From assembly GCA_963707015.1 (NCBI GenBank), contig CAVPOO010000015.1, forward strand, positions 124,001-188,000: DNA of 64,000 bases, in the 5' to 3' direction. How positions within the stretch are numbered: the stretch's first letter is position 1; every line of letters begins with the position of its first letter. The position numbers were made by a program, and so were the translations under genes. Source of the stretch: CAVPOO01 sp963707015 (GTDB taxonomy: Bacteria > Pseudomonadota > Gammaproteobacteria > Thiohalobacterales > Thiohalobacteraceae). A model generated the notes under the pieces. That model had not been told where the DNA came from, did not search any database, and was given only the letters and a program-made list of their open reading frames with translations. This document shows positions 1 to 8,961 of this stretch, piece after piece.

Positions 1-1237
1 TCTGGCGGCCATACTGCATAACGCGACCCCAGCGGGCCGCAATCCTGTCCTCGAATGCATCATTGTGCCGCGCCAGAAAGCGCGCGACACATCCCGCGTT
101 TTCAAGCCGGAAAACGGAACAGGTTGCGTAGAGAAGGATACCGCCTGAGGCCAGCAAGGGCCATAACCTATCCAGCAGCCGCTCCTGCTGTTCCGCAAGT
201 TGCTCCAGATCGCCGGGGCGTCGCAGCAATTTAATATCCGGGTGACGTCGAATCACACCACTGGCAGAACAGGGCGCATCCAACAAGACACGATCAAACT
301 GCACTTCGTCCCACCATGACTCAGGATCCCCCGCATCTGCACAGATCAGCTTTGCATTCAGCCCAAGTCGCTCGAGGTTCTCTGCAACACGCGCCAGTCG
401 GCTCATATCCATGTCAATAGCGATAACGGTGACCCGGTTGTCGCCACGTTCCAGGATGTGGGCAGTCTTGCCGCCGGGGGCGGCACAGGCATCGAGGATC
501 CGCAGTCCGGGCCGGATATCGAGCAGCTCGGCGGCGAGCTGGGCGGCCGCATCCTGAACGGATACGTCGCCGTCCTGAAAACCTGGCAGCTGTGCGACAA
601 CTGTGGGCGCCTCCAAACAAACACCTGCCGCCGTAAAGGACACTTCACGTGCGGCCAGATGCGCCCCCCGCAACCGATCCAGGTAAGCCGACCGACTCAG
701 GCGTGTCAGATTGACACGCAATGTCATCGGTGCACGCTCATTATTGGCTATGGCAATGGCCTCCCAGTCATCGGGCCAATCCCGCCTCAGCTGTGCCAGT
801 AGCCATTGGGGGTGTGCAAGACGGGACTCGGGGCACTGATCGAGCCTGTTTTCCAGTTTTTCGGTTTGGCGCTGGTAGCTACGGAGCACCCCATTGATCA
901 GGCCGACCGCCCAGGGTTTCCTGGCTGCACGCGCGGCATTGGCCGTTTCATTCACCGCTGCATGCGGCGCCACGGCGAGCCGTGACAACTGATAGAGTCC
1001 GATAAGCAGAAGACACAGGATATCGTGGTCGCGCGCCTTGAGTGGCGACGCCAGCAGTTCATCCAGAAGAGCGGCAAGCCGCCCGTGCCACCGCAGACTG
1101 CCATACACCAGTTCCTGGGCAAAAGCGCGCTCCGTCTGCGGAATACGATCGAATGCCTGCGGCAGGAGTGCCGCCAGTGACTGACCATTATCCAACACCT
1201 GCTGCAGCACTTTCGCCGCCGCGAGTCGCGTGTTCAT
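1..1237 (-). CDS. rsmB: 16S rRNA m5C967 methyltransferase RsmB, C-terminus cut by the window edge
   Basis: RsmB methylates C967 of 16S rRNA with S-adenosylmethionine. 412 residues are visible, against about 430 in the E. coli protein, so only the last 15-20 are missing. The N-terminal third is the NusB-like RNA-binding domain. The methyltransferase core follows: the SAM-binding motif CAAPGGKT is near residue 251, the DAPCSASG motif carries one of the two family cysteines near 323, and the second sits in ATCS near 373. An in-frame TAA lies just upstream of the ATG at 1237, which fixes the start. The gene lies 26 bp downstream of fmt on the same strand, matching the conserved def-fmt-rsmB order, so co-transcription is likely. 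Confidence 0.95.
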   Translation of the reverse strand, partial: MNTRLAAAKVLQQVLDNGQSLAALLPQAFDRIPQTERAFAQELVYGSLRWHGRLAALLDELLASPLKARDHDILCLLLIGLYQLSRLAVAPHAAVNETANAARAARKPWAVGLINGVLRSYQRQTEKLENRLDQCPESRLAHPQWLLAQLRRDWPDDWEAIAIANNERAPMTLRVNLTRLSRSAYLDRLRGAHLAAREVSFTAAGVCLEAPTVVAQLPGFQDGDVSVQDAAAQLAAELLDIRPGLRILDACAAPGGKTAHILERGDNRVTVIAIDMDMSRLARVAENLERLGLNAKLICADAGDPESWWDEVQFDRVLLDAPCSASGVIRRHPDIKLLRRPGDLEQLAEQQERLLDRLWPLLASGGILLYATCSVFRLENAGCVARFLARHNDAFEDRIAARWGRVMQYGRQ

Positions 1238-1263
1238 GAGTTATATTTGCTACTGGAATGCGG

Positions 1264-2199
1264 CTAGGCAGCCGCGAAACAAAGCCGATTCAATGACCTT
1301 GCGTTCGCGAAATCGCCTCCTGCAATCCGCCGCCCGCCAGGCAATTGTACCTCGAGCAGGCGCAGAGCACCTTCTCCGCAAGCGACATCAACGCCTTCTT
1401 TCCCGTGCGCAATCACGCAACCTGGACTTACCGTCCCGTCGCTGTGAGTAATCGTTCGAGCACGCCAGATGCGCAGCGCCTGACCCTGAAACGTGGTCTG
1501 GGCCACCGGCCAGGGGTTGAAAGCATTGACCTGCCGCTGCAACACCGCAGCAGCTTGCGTCCAGTCCAATACTGCTTCGCGCTTATCGAGTTTTGCGGCG
1601 TAGGTCACTCGCGATTCGTCCTGTGGCTCCGGTATCAATCGGCCCGCGAGGATCTCCTCGAGATGCTCAGCCAGGAGGTCTGCGCCCAATTGTGCCAGGC
1701 GATCGTGCAATATCCCGGCCGTGTCAGCCGGATTGATAGGGCAGGTGGCACGAGCAAGCATCGGGCCGCTATCGAGCCCGGCTTCCATCTGCATGAGTGT
1801 TACACCGCTTTCGGTGTCTCCTGCAATAATCGCCCGCTGGATTGGCGCTGCGCCGCGCCAGCGAGGCAATAGCGAGGCGTGCACATTGACACAGCCGCAC
1901 ATGGGGATCTCAAGCACGGCGGCGGGCAGAATAAGCCCATAGGCAACCACCACCATCAGATCGGGTTGCAGGTCCGCAAGCTCCTGCTGCGCTTCTGATC
2001 CTTTGAAGCTGTCAGGCTGGCAAACCCTTATACCTTCCGCCAGCGCGACCTGTTTCACAGGGCTGGCCCGAAGCGTGCGACCACGCCCCGCCGGCCGATC
2101 GGGCTGCGTGTAGACCGCTATGACCGCGTGGCCGCTGTCCAGCACGGCACGTAACGCGGGAACAGCAAACTCGGGTGTGCCGGCAAAAACAATCTTCAT
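1264..2199 (-). CDS. fmt: Methionyl-tRNA formyltransferase
   Basis: Fmt formylates initiator Met-tRNA using 10-formyltetrahydrofolate. The protein opens with MKIVFAGTPEFAVPAL, as the family does. The catalytic segment NVHASLLPRWRGAAPI (Asn and His) is near residue 106, followed by the MEAGLDSGPML segment with the catalytic Asp; the C-terminal OB-like domain completes 311 residues, the usual length. A GTG twelve bases upstream (2211) would add four residues, but the ATG at 2199 matches homologues better. Def, which removes the formyl group, lies immediately upstream on the same strand. Confidence 0.96.
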   Translation of the reverse strand: MKIVFAGTPEFAVPALRAVLDSGHAVIAVYTQPDRPAGRGRTLRASPVKQVALAEGIRVCQPDSFKGSEAQQELADLQPDLMVVVAYGLILPAAVLEIPMCGCVNVHASLLPRWRGAAPIQRAIIAGDTESGVTLMQMEAGLDSGPMLARATCPINPADTAGILHDRLAQLGADLLAEHLEEILAGRLIPEPQDESRVTYAAKLDKREAVLDWTQAAAVLQRQVNAFNPWPVAQTTFQGQALRIWRARTITHSDGTVSPGCVIAHGKEGVDVACGEGALRLLEVQLPGGRRIAGGDFANARSLNRLCFAAA

Positions 2200-2345
2200 C
2201 GCAAAGCTCACAACAACAGGGTGTCAGGGTAAGCGGTTACCCGTGGAAAATCGAAGCCAGCATCTCCTACGACTAGTGCCGGATTCACAGGATGCACCGC
2301 ACACCCCAAATGGCTGACTTAAGTATATAGAACTTAAGCAAATTC

Positions 2346-2888
2346 CTAAATGACAGGCTCGGCGTGCTGTGGCGCCGGCGGAGGGAAATCCCCATGGCGG
2401 CGCGCCTTGTCCAATTTCTTGCGAATCCGCTGCCGCTTCAGCTCGGACAGATAATCCACGAACAACTTGCCATCGAGATGATCGATCTCGTGCTGGATAC
2501 AGACGGCCAGCAAACCGTCAGCTTCCAGCTCAAACGGCTCGCCGTTTCGGTCCAAGGCACGCACCTTGATGTGCTCGGCGCGTCGCACCTTTTCATAGAT
2601 CCCTGGTACTGACAGGCAGCCCTCCTCCGTTTCCTCTTCGCCGGACTTTTCCAGAATCTCCGGATTGATAAAGCACATGGGACGGTCTTTTTCCTCACTG
2701 ATATCGAGAACCAGAAGACGCTTAGGGACGTTGACCTGTGTTGCTGCCAGCCCAATTCCGGGTGCCGCGTACATTGTCTCAAACATGTCACCGACCAGCC
2801 GATCTATCTCGTCGTCCACCACATGGACGGGCGCGGCCTCGCTTCTCAGGCGGGAATCAGGGAAATGCAGGATCTCTAACTGGGCCAT
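2346..2888 (-). CDS. def: Peptide deformylase
   Basis: Def removes the N-formyl group from nascent proteins with a metal ion. All three family motifs are visible in 180 residues: GIGLAATQ at 44-51, EGCLS at 89-93 with the metal-binding Cys, and QHEIDH at 132-137 with the two metal-binding His and the catalytic Glu. This is a class I enzyme, with a basic C-terminal helix. It starts the minus-strand def-fmt-rsmB cluster and is divergent from tsaP. About 130 bp separate it from fmt; no clear terminator was seen there, only a short TTAAG palindrome. Confidence 0.97.
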   Translation of the reverse strand: MAQLEILHFPDSRLRSEAAPVHVVDDEIDRLVGDMFETMYAAPGIGLAATQVNVPKRLLVLDISEEKDRPMCFINPEILEKSGEEETEEGCLSVPGIYEKVRRAEHIKVRALDRNGEPFELEADGLLAVCIQHEIDHLDGKLFVDYLSELKRQRIRKKLDKARRHGDFPPPAPQHAEPVI

Positions 2889-2910
2889 GTGCGTTTGATC
2901 ACAAATACCT

Positions 2911-2938
2911 TTGACGAAGCGTTCCGGACTGGTAAAGT
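2911..2938 (+). promoter_or_regulatory. Candidate sigma-70 promoter for tsaP
   Basis: TTGACG (2911-2916) and TAAAGT (2933-2938) are separated by 16 bp in the def-tsaP divergent gap. The -35 matches consensus at 5 of 6 positions, the -10 at 4 of 6. This is inferred from sequence alone. A start near 2946 would give a leader of about 160 nt that includes the hairpin at 2983-3016. Confidence 0.4.
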
Positions 2939-2982
2939 GCTAAAGTAATAACTCTAAGGTATCGATAATAATGGAAATCAAG

Positions 2983-3016
2983 CCCTACTTTCCACACCTT
3001 GAGGGGTAGGGTTTTT
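2983..3016 (+). terminator. Terminator-like hairpin in the tsaP leader
   Basis: CCCTAC (2983-2988) pairs with GTAGGG (3006-3011), and five T follow at once. The loop is long (17 nt), so the terminator is weak. On the minus strand no T tract follows, so it reads as a plus-strand element. It lies between the candidate promoter and tsaP and could be an attenuator, but no leader peptide or ligand motif was recognised. Confidence 0.4.
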
Positions 3017-3105
3017 GGGCTAGACTGCCGCGCGAACCGCGCTCTCTATCAGCAGGGAGAGGCCAATTCGTCGGTTACCAAACCACAGTACGCAAAGGGA
3101 TGCAC

Positions 3106-4134
3106 ATGGCCAATAGATTCCTTGGACTCGTTGTTTTCATGCTTTTCTCGGCGCTGGCGCTCGCTGATACTCTCGCCGTGAATCCTGGACATCCGGATCG
3201 TTACGTGGTCGCTAAGGGCGACACCCTCTGGGATATCTCGGAACGGTTTCTGAGGGACCCTTGGCTTTGGCCTGAAGTGTGGTATGTCAATCCCCAGATC
3301 GATAATCCACATCTCATTTATCCCGGAGATGTTATCACTCTCGTCTACGTCGACGGCAAGCCCCAGTTACGGCTTCAACGTGGCCATGGTGACATGAAGC
3401 TGTCCCCGAGTGCTCGTACCGAAGTTCTTGATCAGGCTATCCCCACGATTCCGGTTGATGCGATCAAGCAGTTTCTTACGCGACCCCTGATTACTGACGA
3501 TGCGACACTCGAGAGTGCACCCTACATTCTTGCCATGGCCGACGAGCATCTCGTCGCTGGCGCCAATGACCGGATTTATGTCCGCGGTATCGATACCAGT
3601 GAGCATGGCCGCTACTACGTCTATCGCCCAGCTGGCGAAATTCGCGATCCCGTAAGCAACGAGGTATTGGGTTACGAGGCATTGTATATCGGTGATGCAA
3701 CCCTGCAGCGATTTGGCGATCCATCTACCCTGCTGCTTACCAGCACGACCCAAGAAGCACGGATCGGAGACCGGCTGATGCCAATCGTGGATCAGGACGT
3801 ATACACCCACTTCGTTCCAAAGCCGCCAGCTCAGGAGGTAGAGGGACGCATACTGTCCGTTCTTGGTGGTGTCACCCAGATCGGTCAATATCAGGTCGTG
3901 TCAATCAATCGGGGTGCGCGCGAAGGAATCGAAATAGGCAATGTCTTGCGTATCTTCCAGAGTGGGGCTGTGGTGGAGGACATGGTCAACCCCAGGAGCA
4001 AGGAGAAGGTCCAGCTTCCGGAAGAGGATGCCGGAGTGATGCTGGTATTTCGTATCTTCGACAAGGTAAGTTACGGGCTGGTAATGAAAGCAACCCGCCC
4101 GCTTCATGTATTGGATATCGTACGCAACCCTTAA
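3106..4134 (+). CDS. tsaP: LysM-domain periplasmic protein, TsaP-like
   Basis: A 342-residue exported protein. It has an N-terminal signal peptide (cleavage probably near ALALA-D), a LysM peptidoglycan-binding domain at about residues 30-80 (GDTLWDIS, then NPQIDNPHLIYPGD), and a C-terminal FlgT-like domain near residues 245-340. This arrangement, between def and dprA, matches the TsaP family, which anchors the type IV pilus secretin to the cell wall; in Pseudomonas the orthologue sits in the same place. I chose the ATG at 3106 because AAAGGGA lies 5 nt upstream; the ATG at 3100 would overlap that site. No pilus gene is in the window, so the role is inferred from family and synteny. Confidence 0.75.
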   Translation: MANRFLGLVVFMLFSALALADTLAVNPGHPDRYVVAKGDTLWDISERFLRDPWLWPEVWYVNPQIDNPHLIYPGDVITLVYVDGKPQLRLQRGHGDMKLSPSARTEVLDQAIPTIPVDAIKQFLTRPLITDDATLESAPYILAMADEHLVAGANDRIYVRGIDTSEHGRYYVYRPAGEIRDPVSNEVLGYEALYIGDATLQRFGDPSTLLLTSTTQEARIGDRLMPIVDQDVYTHFVPKPPAQEVEGRILSVLGGVTQIGQYQVVSINRGAREGIEIGNVLRIFQSGAVVEDMVNPRSKEKVQLPEEDAGVMLVFRIFDKVSYGLVMKATRPLHVLDIVRNP

Positions 4135-4218
4135 CGACCTTAGCTGCAACATAGGGATTGCGGCGCATATTGTCAGTTCGCCGCTACCCCGCACCACCGG
4201 AATACCCAGGGAAGGGAC

Positions 4219-5328
4219 ATGACGGAGCCTGCGGAAGATCTTAGATTCTGGCTTGCCCTGCTGCACGCACCGCGTGTCGGCCCGACAACGTTTCGTCAAC
4301 TCTTGGATCAGTGCGAAACGCTGGACACGCTTTTCGAGCAGCCCGATCTTTGCTACACCCGCCTCACCGAGACACTCAAAGACTATTTGCGCAACCCCGA
4401 CTGGGACCAGGTTGACTCAGACCTGGCCTGGCTGGGGACGGATCCTGTCAACCACCACATTCTGACCCTCCGCTCCCCCGCCTACCCCGTTCTGTTAAGG
4501 GAGCTTAATGATGCCCCCCCAGTTTTGTTCGTGCACGGAAATCCGGAGGTTCTGGGGCATCTACAGCTCGCCATCGTTGGCAGCCGCAATCCGACGACGG
4601 GTGGTGCACGTAACGCACAGGATTTCGCAGCACATTTGGCCAGCGCGGGTTTGACCATTACCGCCGGACTGGCCCTCGGTATCGACGCTGCCGGCCACCT
4701 AGGCGCATTGGAGGCCAGCGGTACCACAGTCGCGGTACTTGGCACCGGCCCAGACCGGGTCTATCCCGCGCGCCATCGGGATCTCGCACATCAAATCGCC
4801 GAACACGGGGCGCTCGTCTCTGAACTTACACCTGGCACAGGTCCACGCGCTGAACACTTCCCTCGGCGCAACCGGATTATCAGCGGTCTAAGCCTTGGCA
4901 CCCTGGTTGTCGAAGCGGCACCCCATTCCGGATCCCTTATTACCGCGCGGCATGCCCTTGAACAGGGCCGCGAGGTCTTCGCCATCCCGGGCTCCATTCA
5001 TAATCCGCTGGCTCGCGGCTGCCATAGCCTGATCCGCCAGGGCGCCAAACTGGTCGAGACTGCTGACGATATCCTTGAAGAACTCGGAGCACTCGCAGTC
5101 GCCAGCCAGGAACCGCTACCCACTCTCGCGGACACCGCCGGGCTCAGTGATGATCATGCGCAACTTCTTGATTTGATAGGTCATGATCCAGTACCTATGG
5201 ATTTGATTGTCACACGCAGTGGATTGACGGCGGAAGCGGTTTCCTCCATGCTGCTGATCTTGGAGTTGCAGGGATATCTCGTTTCCGCCCCCGGAGGGCG
5301 CTACTCCCGGATCGACAAGAGGCTGTGA
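4219..5328 (+). CDS. dprA: DNA-processing protein DprA
   Basis: DprA binds incoming single-stranded DNA during natural transformation and loads RecA. The 369 residues show an N-terminal SAM-like helical region, a central Rossmann-like DNA-binding domain (GSRNPTTGG, then GLALGIDAAGH, FPRRNRIISG and SGSLITARHALEQGR), and a C-terminal winged helix at about 305-365. The start at 4219 follows GGAAGGG by 2 nt. It ends one base before smg, so the two are almost certainly co-transcribed, as in many gammaproteobacteria. DprA is also kept by species not known to be competent, so the gene alone does not prove transformation. Confidence 0.95.
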   Translation: MTEPAEDLRFWLALLHAPRVGPTTFRQLLDQCETLDTLFEQPDLCYTRLTETLKDYLRNPDWDQVDSDLAWLGTDPVNHHILTLRSPAYPVLLRELNDAPPVLFVHGNPEVLGHLQLAIVGSRNPTTGGARNAQDFAAHLASAGLTITAGLALGIDAAGHLGALEASGTTVAVLGTGPDRVYPARHRDLAHQIAEHGALVSELTPGTGPRAEHFPRRNRIISGLSLGTLVVEAAPHSGSLITARHALEQGREVFAIPGSIHNPLARGCHSLIRQGAKLVETADDILEELGALAVASQEPLPTLADTAGLSDDHAQLLDLIGHDPVPMDLIVTRSGLTAEAVSSMLLILELQGYLVSAPGGRYSRIDKRL

Positions 5329-5329
5329 A

Positions 5330-5809
5330 ATGAAAGAAAACGTACTCGACGTGCTGATGTATCTCTTTGAAAACTATTACATGGACGACGAGACCGAAGC
5401 TGGCCCGGATCGCGAATCGCTGCACGTTGAACTGCTGGAAGCCGGTTTCCCCCACGGCGAGATTAACAAGGCCTTTGACTGGCTTGAAGAGCTCGCTCGC
5501 CATCGGGAAACGACGTTGCCGGCACCCCAGACCGGGCGGTCGATCCGCCTCTTCACGGATCGGGAGTGTGAACGTCTCGACACGGAATGCCGGGGCTTTC
5601 TTATTTTTCTGGAACAGATGGATATCCTCACGCCGGCCAGCCGCGAGTTGGTCATCGATCGAATCATGGCCCTTGACACGGAAGAGATCGATATCGGTGA
5701 ATTGAAGTGGGTAATTCTCATGGTCCTTTTCAATGAACCTGGCCACGAGGCAGCCTATGCCTGGATTGAGGACCTGGTGTTCGAGAACCTGACTGGCAGC
5801 ATTCACTAG
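5330..5809 (+). CDS. smg: Smg family protein (DUF494)
   Basis: A 159-residue acidic protein that opens with MKENVLDVLMYLFENYY, typical of the Smg/DUF494 family. It is almost wholly helical in character, with no signal peptide and no catalytic motif that I can see. It begins one base after the dprA stop codon. Smg is conserved next to dprA in gammaproteobacteria, but its biochemical role is not established, so none is assigned here. Confidence 0.9.
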   Translation: MKENVLDVLMYLFENYYMDDETEAGPDRESLHVELLEAGFPHGEINKAFDWLEELARHRETTLPAPQTGRSIRLFTDRECERLDTECRGFLIFLEQMDILTPASRELVIDRIMALDTEEIDIGELKWVILMVLFNEPGHEAAYAWIEDLVFENLTGSIH

Positions 5810-5963
5810 CAGCCAATTCGCGCGAGTCCCATGAAATCGGCTACCTGCGTAACAAATCACAGCTTCCGAGAACCGCCTCGCTTAACCTTATGACCTCGAG
5901 ACGACACTCCCTCCCGCGAGCCGGGAACAACCCGCCTCCCCTGGATCATCAGCCGCTTACACG

Positions 5964-8270
5964 ATGACCAAGAATCTGGTGATTGTAGAATCTCCGGCTA
6001 AAGCCAAGACGATAAAGAAATACCTGGGCAAGGATTTCGAGGTCATGGCGTCGTACGGTCACGTCCGGGATTTGGTACCGAAGGCCGGAGCGGTCGATCC
6101 CGACCGAGATTTCGCCATGAACTACGATGTCATCGACAAGAACCTTAAACATGTCGATACCATCGCCAAGGCCATGAGAAAGGCCGACGCGCTCTATCTG
6201 GCGACTGACCCCGACCGTGAGGGCGAAGCAATCTCCTGGCATCTGTATGAAATCTTGCGCCAACGCAAGGCACTCAAGGAAAAGCCGGTCCATCGGGTCG
6301 TGTTTCACGAAATCACCAAACGCGCCATCAATGAAGCCGTTGACCACCCACGTGAGCTTTCCATGGACCTGGTCAACGCACAGCAGGCACGCCGTGCGCT
6401 CGATTACCTGGTGGGCTTCAATCTTTCGCCTCTGCTCTGGAAGAAAGTGCGCCGAGGACTGTCCGCAGGACGCGTTCAAAGTCCGGCCCTGCGCATGATC
6501 GTGGAACGCGAGGAAGAGATCGAAAAGTTCAAGGCACGCGAATACTGGACCATTGAGGCAGACCTGGAGAAGGATCAACAGGCGTTTGTTGCGAAGCTAA
6601 CTCACCATCACAGCAAGAAACTCGGGCAGTTTGCGATCAGCAATGGGTCCAAAGCCCGTGATATCGAAGAGGAACTGCTGACCGCCGCAGACGGCAGGCT
6701 CACTGTCCATTCGGTCGAGAAGAAGCAACGCAAGCGGAATCCTTCTGCACCTTTCACCACCTCCACCTTGCAGCAGGAGGCGTCACGCAAGCTTGGCTTT
6801 TCCGCCAGCCGGACCATGCGTATCGCCCAGCAATTGTACGAAGGCATCGACACGGGTGGCGGATCAGTTGGTTTGATCACCTACATGCGGACGGATTCGG
6901 TCAATCTGGCGGCTGAAGCGCTGGAAGACATACGCAATCTAATTGCGGAACGTTACGGCAGGGAAAACCTGCCCGATAAACCTCTTGTCTTCAAAACCAA
7001 GGCCAAGAATGCACAAGAAGCCCACGAAGCCATTCGGCCGACGTCAGTTGAACACTCGCCAGATGCCATCAAGGGCTACCTGACGGCTGATCAGCTGAAG
7101 TTGTATGACCTGATCTGGAAGCGCACCGTCGCCTGTCAGATGATCCACGCAACCATCAATACGGTCGGTGTGGACTTTGAATGCGGGGCCGGAAATGTCT
7201 TGCGTGCCACGGGGTCTACCGTTGCCAACCCAGGCTTCATGATGGTCTACCAGGAAAGCATCGACGATGCCAAGGGCGACGGCGAAGAACGCCTGCTGCC
7301 GGCTATGGAAGAAGGCGATATTGTCGCCCTCAATACGATCCGGCCAGAGCAACATTTCACTGAGCCACCACCCAGATTCACCGAAGCGAGCCTGGTCAAG
7401 ACACTGGAAGAACATGGCATCGGTCGGCCGTCCACCTATGCAAGTATCATTTCCACGCTGTTAAACCGCGAATACGCCACTTTAGAGAAACGGCGTTTTT
7501 TTCCGACGGATGTCGGACGCGTCGTGAGCCGGTTCCTGTCACAGCATTTCAAGCAGTATGTCGACTATGACTTCACCGCGACACTGGAAGATGATCTGGA
7601 CGAGATCGCCCGGGGTGAGCGCGAGTGGGTCCCGTTGCTGAGCACATTCTGGAAGCCTTTCAAGCAGTTGATCGATGAAAAGGAAACCAGTGTCTCGCGC
7701 CAGGAGGTCACAACGCAGGAACTGGGTGAGCCCTGCCCTAAATGTGGCAAGCCACTTCAGATCCGGCTGGGGCGTCGGGGTCGCTTCATTGGCTGCAGCG
7801 GTTTTCCGGACTGTGACTACACTCGCAACGTCGATGATGATCGTGAATCTGCCGAACCGCAGATCATTGAAGGTCGCAGCTGCCCGGAATGTGGCTCGGT
7901 CCTGATCGTCCGATCAGGACGTTATGGGAAATTCATCGGCTGCAGCACCTACCCCGACTGCAAGTACATAGAACCTTTGGAGAAACCTACTGACACGGGC
8001 GTGACCTGCCCGGAGTGCGGCAAAGGCACCATGCTCAAGCGCAAATCCCGCAACGGCAAGATCTTCTATTCGTGCTCAACCTATCCGCACTGCAGGTATG
8101 CCGTATGGAATGAGCCTATCAACGAGCCTTGTCCATCCTGCGGCTGGCCAATTCTCACCATCAAAACAACGAAGCGCCGGGGCACCGAAAAGGTTTGCCC
8201 CCAAAAGGACTGCAAATTCGGCGAGCCTTATGAGGGCGAGCTGACGGCCGCCAAGGCTGCTGAATCGTAG
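5964..8270 (+). CDS. topA: DNA topoisomerase I
   Basis: TopA relaxes negatively supercoiled DNA by a type IA mechanism. The TOPRIM domain occupies about residues 1-140, with VESPAKAKTI and the acidic TDPDREGEAI. The catalytic Tyr is residue 307 in GLITYMRTDSV. From about residue 590 four zinc-ribbon segments with paired CxxC motifs follow; the fourth is less regular. At 768 residues the protein is shorter than the E. coli enzyme (865), the difference lying in the C-terminal repeats. It follows smg after a 154-bp gap in which I see no clear terminator. Confidence 0.97.
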   Translation: MTKNLVIVESPAKAKTIKKYLGKDFEVMASYGHVRDLVPKAGAVDPDRDFAMNYDVIDKNLKHVDTIAKAMRKADALYLATDPDREGEAISWHLYEILRQRKALKEKPVHRVVFHEITKRAINEAVDHPRELSMDLVNAQQARRALDYLVGFNLSPLLWKKVRRGLSAGRVQSPALRMIVEREEEIEKFKAREYWTIEADLEKDQQAFVAKLTHHHSKKLGQFAISNGSKARDIEEELLTAADGRLTVHSVEKKQRKRNPSAPFTTSTLQQEASRKLGFSASRTMRIAQQLYEGIDTGGGSVGLITYMRTDSVNLAAEALEDIRNLIAERYGRENLPDKPLVFKTKAKNAQEAHEAIRPTSVEHSPDAIKGYLTADQLKLYDLIWKRTVACQMIHATINTVGVDFECGAGNVLRATGSTVANPGFMMVYQESIDDAKGDGEERLLPAMEEGDIVALNTIRPEQHFTEPPPRFTEASLVKTLEEHGIGRPSTYASIISTLLNREYATLEKRRFFPTDVGRVVSRFLSQHFKQYVDYDFTATLEDDLDEIARGEREWVPLLSTFWKPFKQLIDEKETSVSRQEVTTQELGEPCPKCGKPLQIRLGRRGRFIGCSGFPDCDYTRNVDDDRESAEPQIIEGRSCPECGSVLIVRSGRYGKFIGCSTYPDCKYIEPLEKPTDTGVTCPECGKGTMLKRKSRNGKIFYSCSTYPHCRYAVWNEPINEPCPSCGWPILTIKTTKRRGTEKVCPQKDCKFGEPYEGELTAAKAAES

Positions 8271-8320
8271 CAGTGGAGTGAAAAACCCCTTCCCGCACAG
8301 TTGAAACAGCTGTGAGCACC

Positions 8321-8890
8321 ATGACTCGTCCGGTTAACCCCTGGCATCTCCGACAGGCCATTCGAGCGCTTGGCCGGGGCGGAATAATCGCCTGCCCGAC
8401 GGAGGGCGTTTTTGGCCTGGAGTGCAATCCTTTTGATTCCGAAGCGGTGTTCCGACTGCTTGAACTCAAGCAGCGCCCGGTGCAAGCAGGGTTGATTCTC
8501 GTTGCCGCCAGCTTCGCGCAAATCGAGCCCTTGCTGAAACCATTACCGCATGATAATGAATGCCGCGTATTTGCTACCTGGCCAGGTCCGGTTACCTGGC
8601 TATGGCCGGTATTTTCGGAGCTGCCCTTCTGGATTCGGGGCAATCACGGAACCATCGCTGTGCGCGTGACGAATCACCCCATACTGGCCACACTATGCCA
8701 GCACTGGGGTGGCCCTTTGGTCTCGACGAGTGCAAATCCACACGGGCGAAAACCGGCTCGCAGCGCCCTGCAAGTACGCAACTACTTCGGCGACAACATT
8801 GATTTCATTGTGCATGGACAACTCGGAAATCAACAAAAGCCAACGCAGATTCGTGACGCTCGAGACGGTGCGGTTGTCCGTCCTGGGTAG
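8321..8890 (+). CDS. tsaC: Threonylcarbamoyl-AMP synthase TsaC
   Basis: TsaC makes threonylcarbamoyl-AMP from threonine, bicarbonate and ATP, the first step of the t6A37 tRNA modification. The 189-residue protein carries the YrdC signature: PTEGVFGL near residue 26, LELKQRP, and STSAN near 140. I chose the ATG at 8321 over the GTG at 8312 because it places the PTE motif exactly 25 residues in, as in E. coli TsaC. It lies between topA and hemF, as in Pseudomonas. Confidence 0.93.
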   Translation: MTRPVNPWHLRQAIRALGRGGIIACPTEGVFGLECNPFDSEAVFRLLELKQRPVQAGLILVAASFAQIEPLLKPLPHDNECRVFATWPGPVTWLWPVFSELPFWIRGNHGTIAVRVTNHPILATLCQHWGGPLVSTSANPHGRKPARSALQVRNYFGDNIDFIVHGQLGNQQKPTQIRDARDGAVVRPG

Positions 8891-8961
8891 TCTGGGGCGG
8901 TGCATTCGGGCGACACCCCGAATAAAGTATGATGCAAATCAGGTAATTCAGGATGCCCCCG

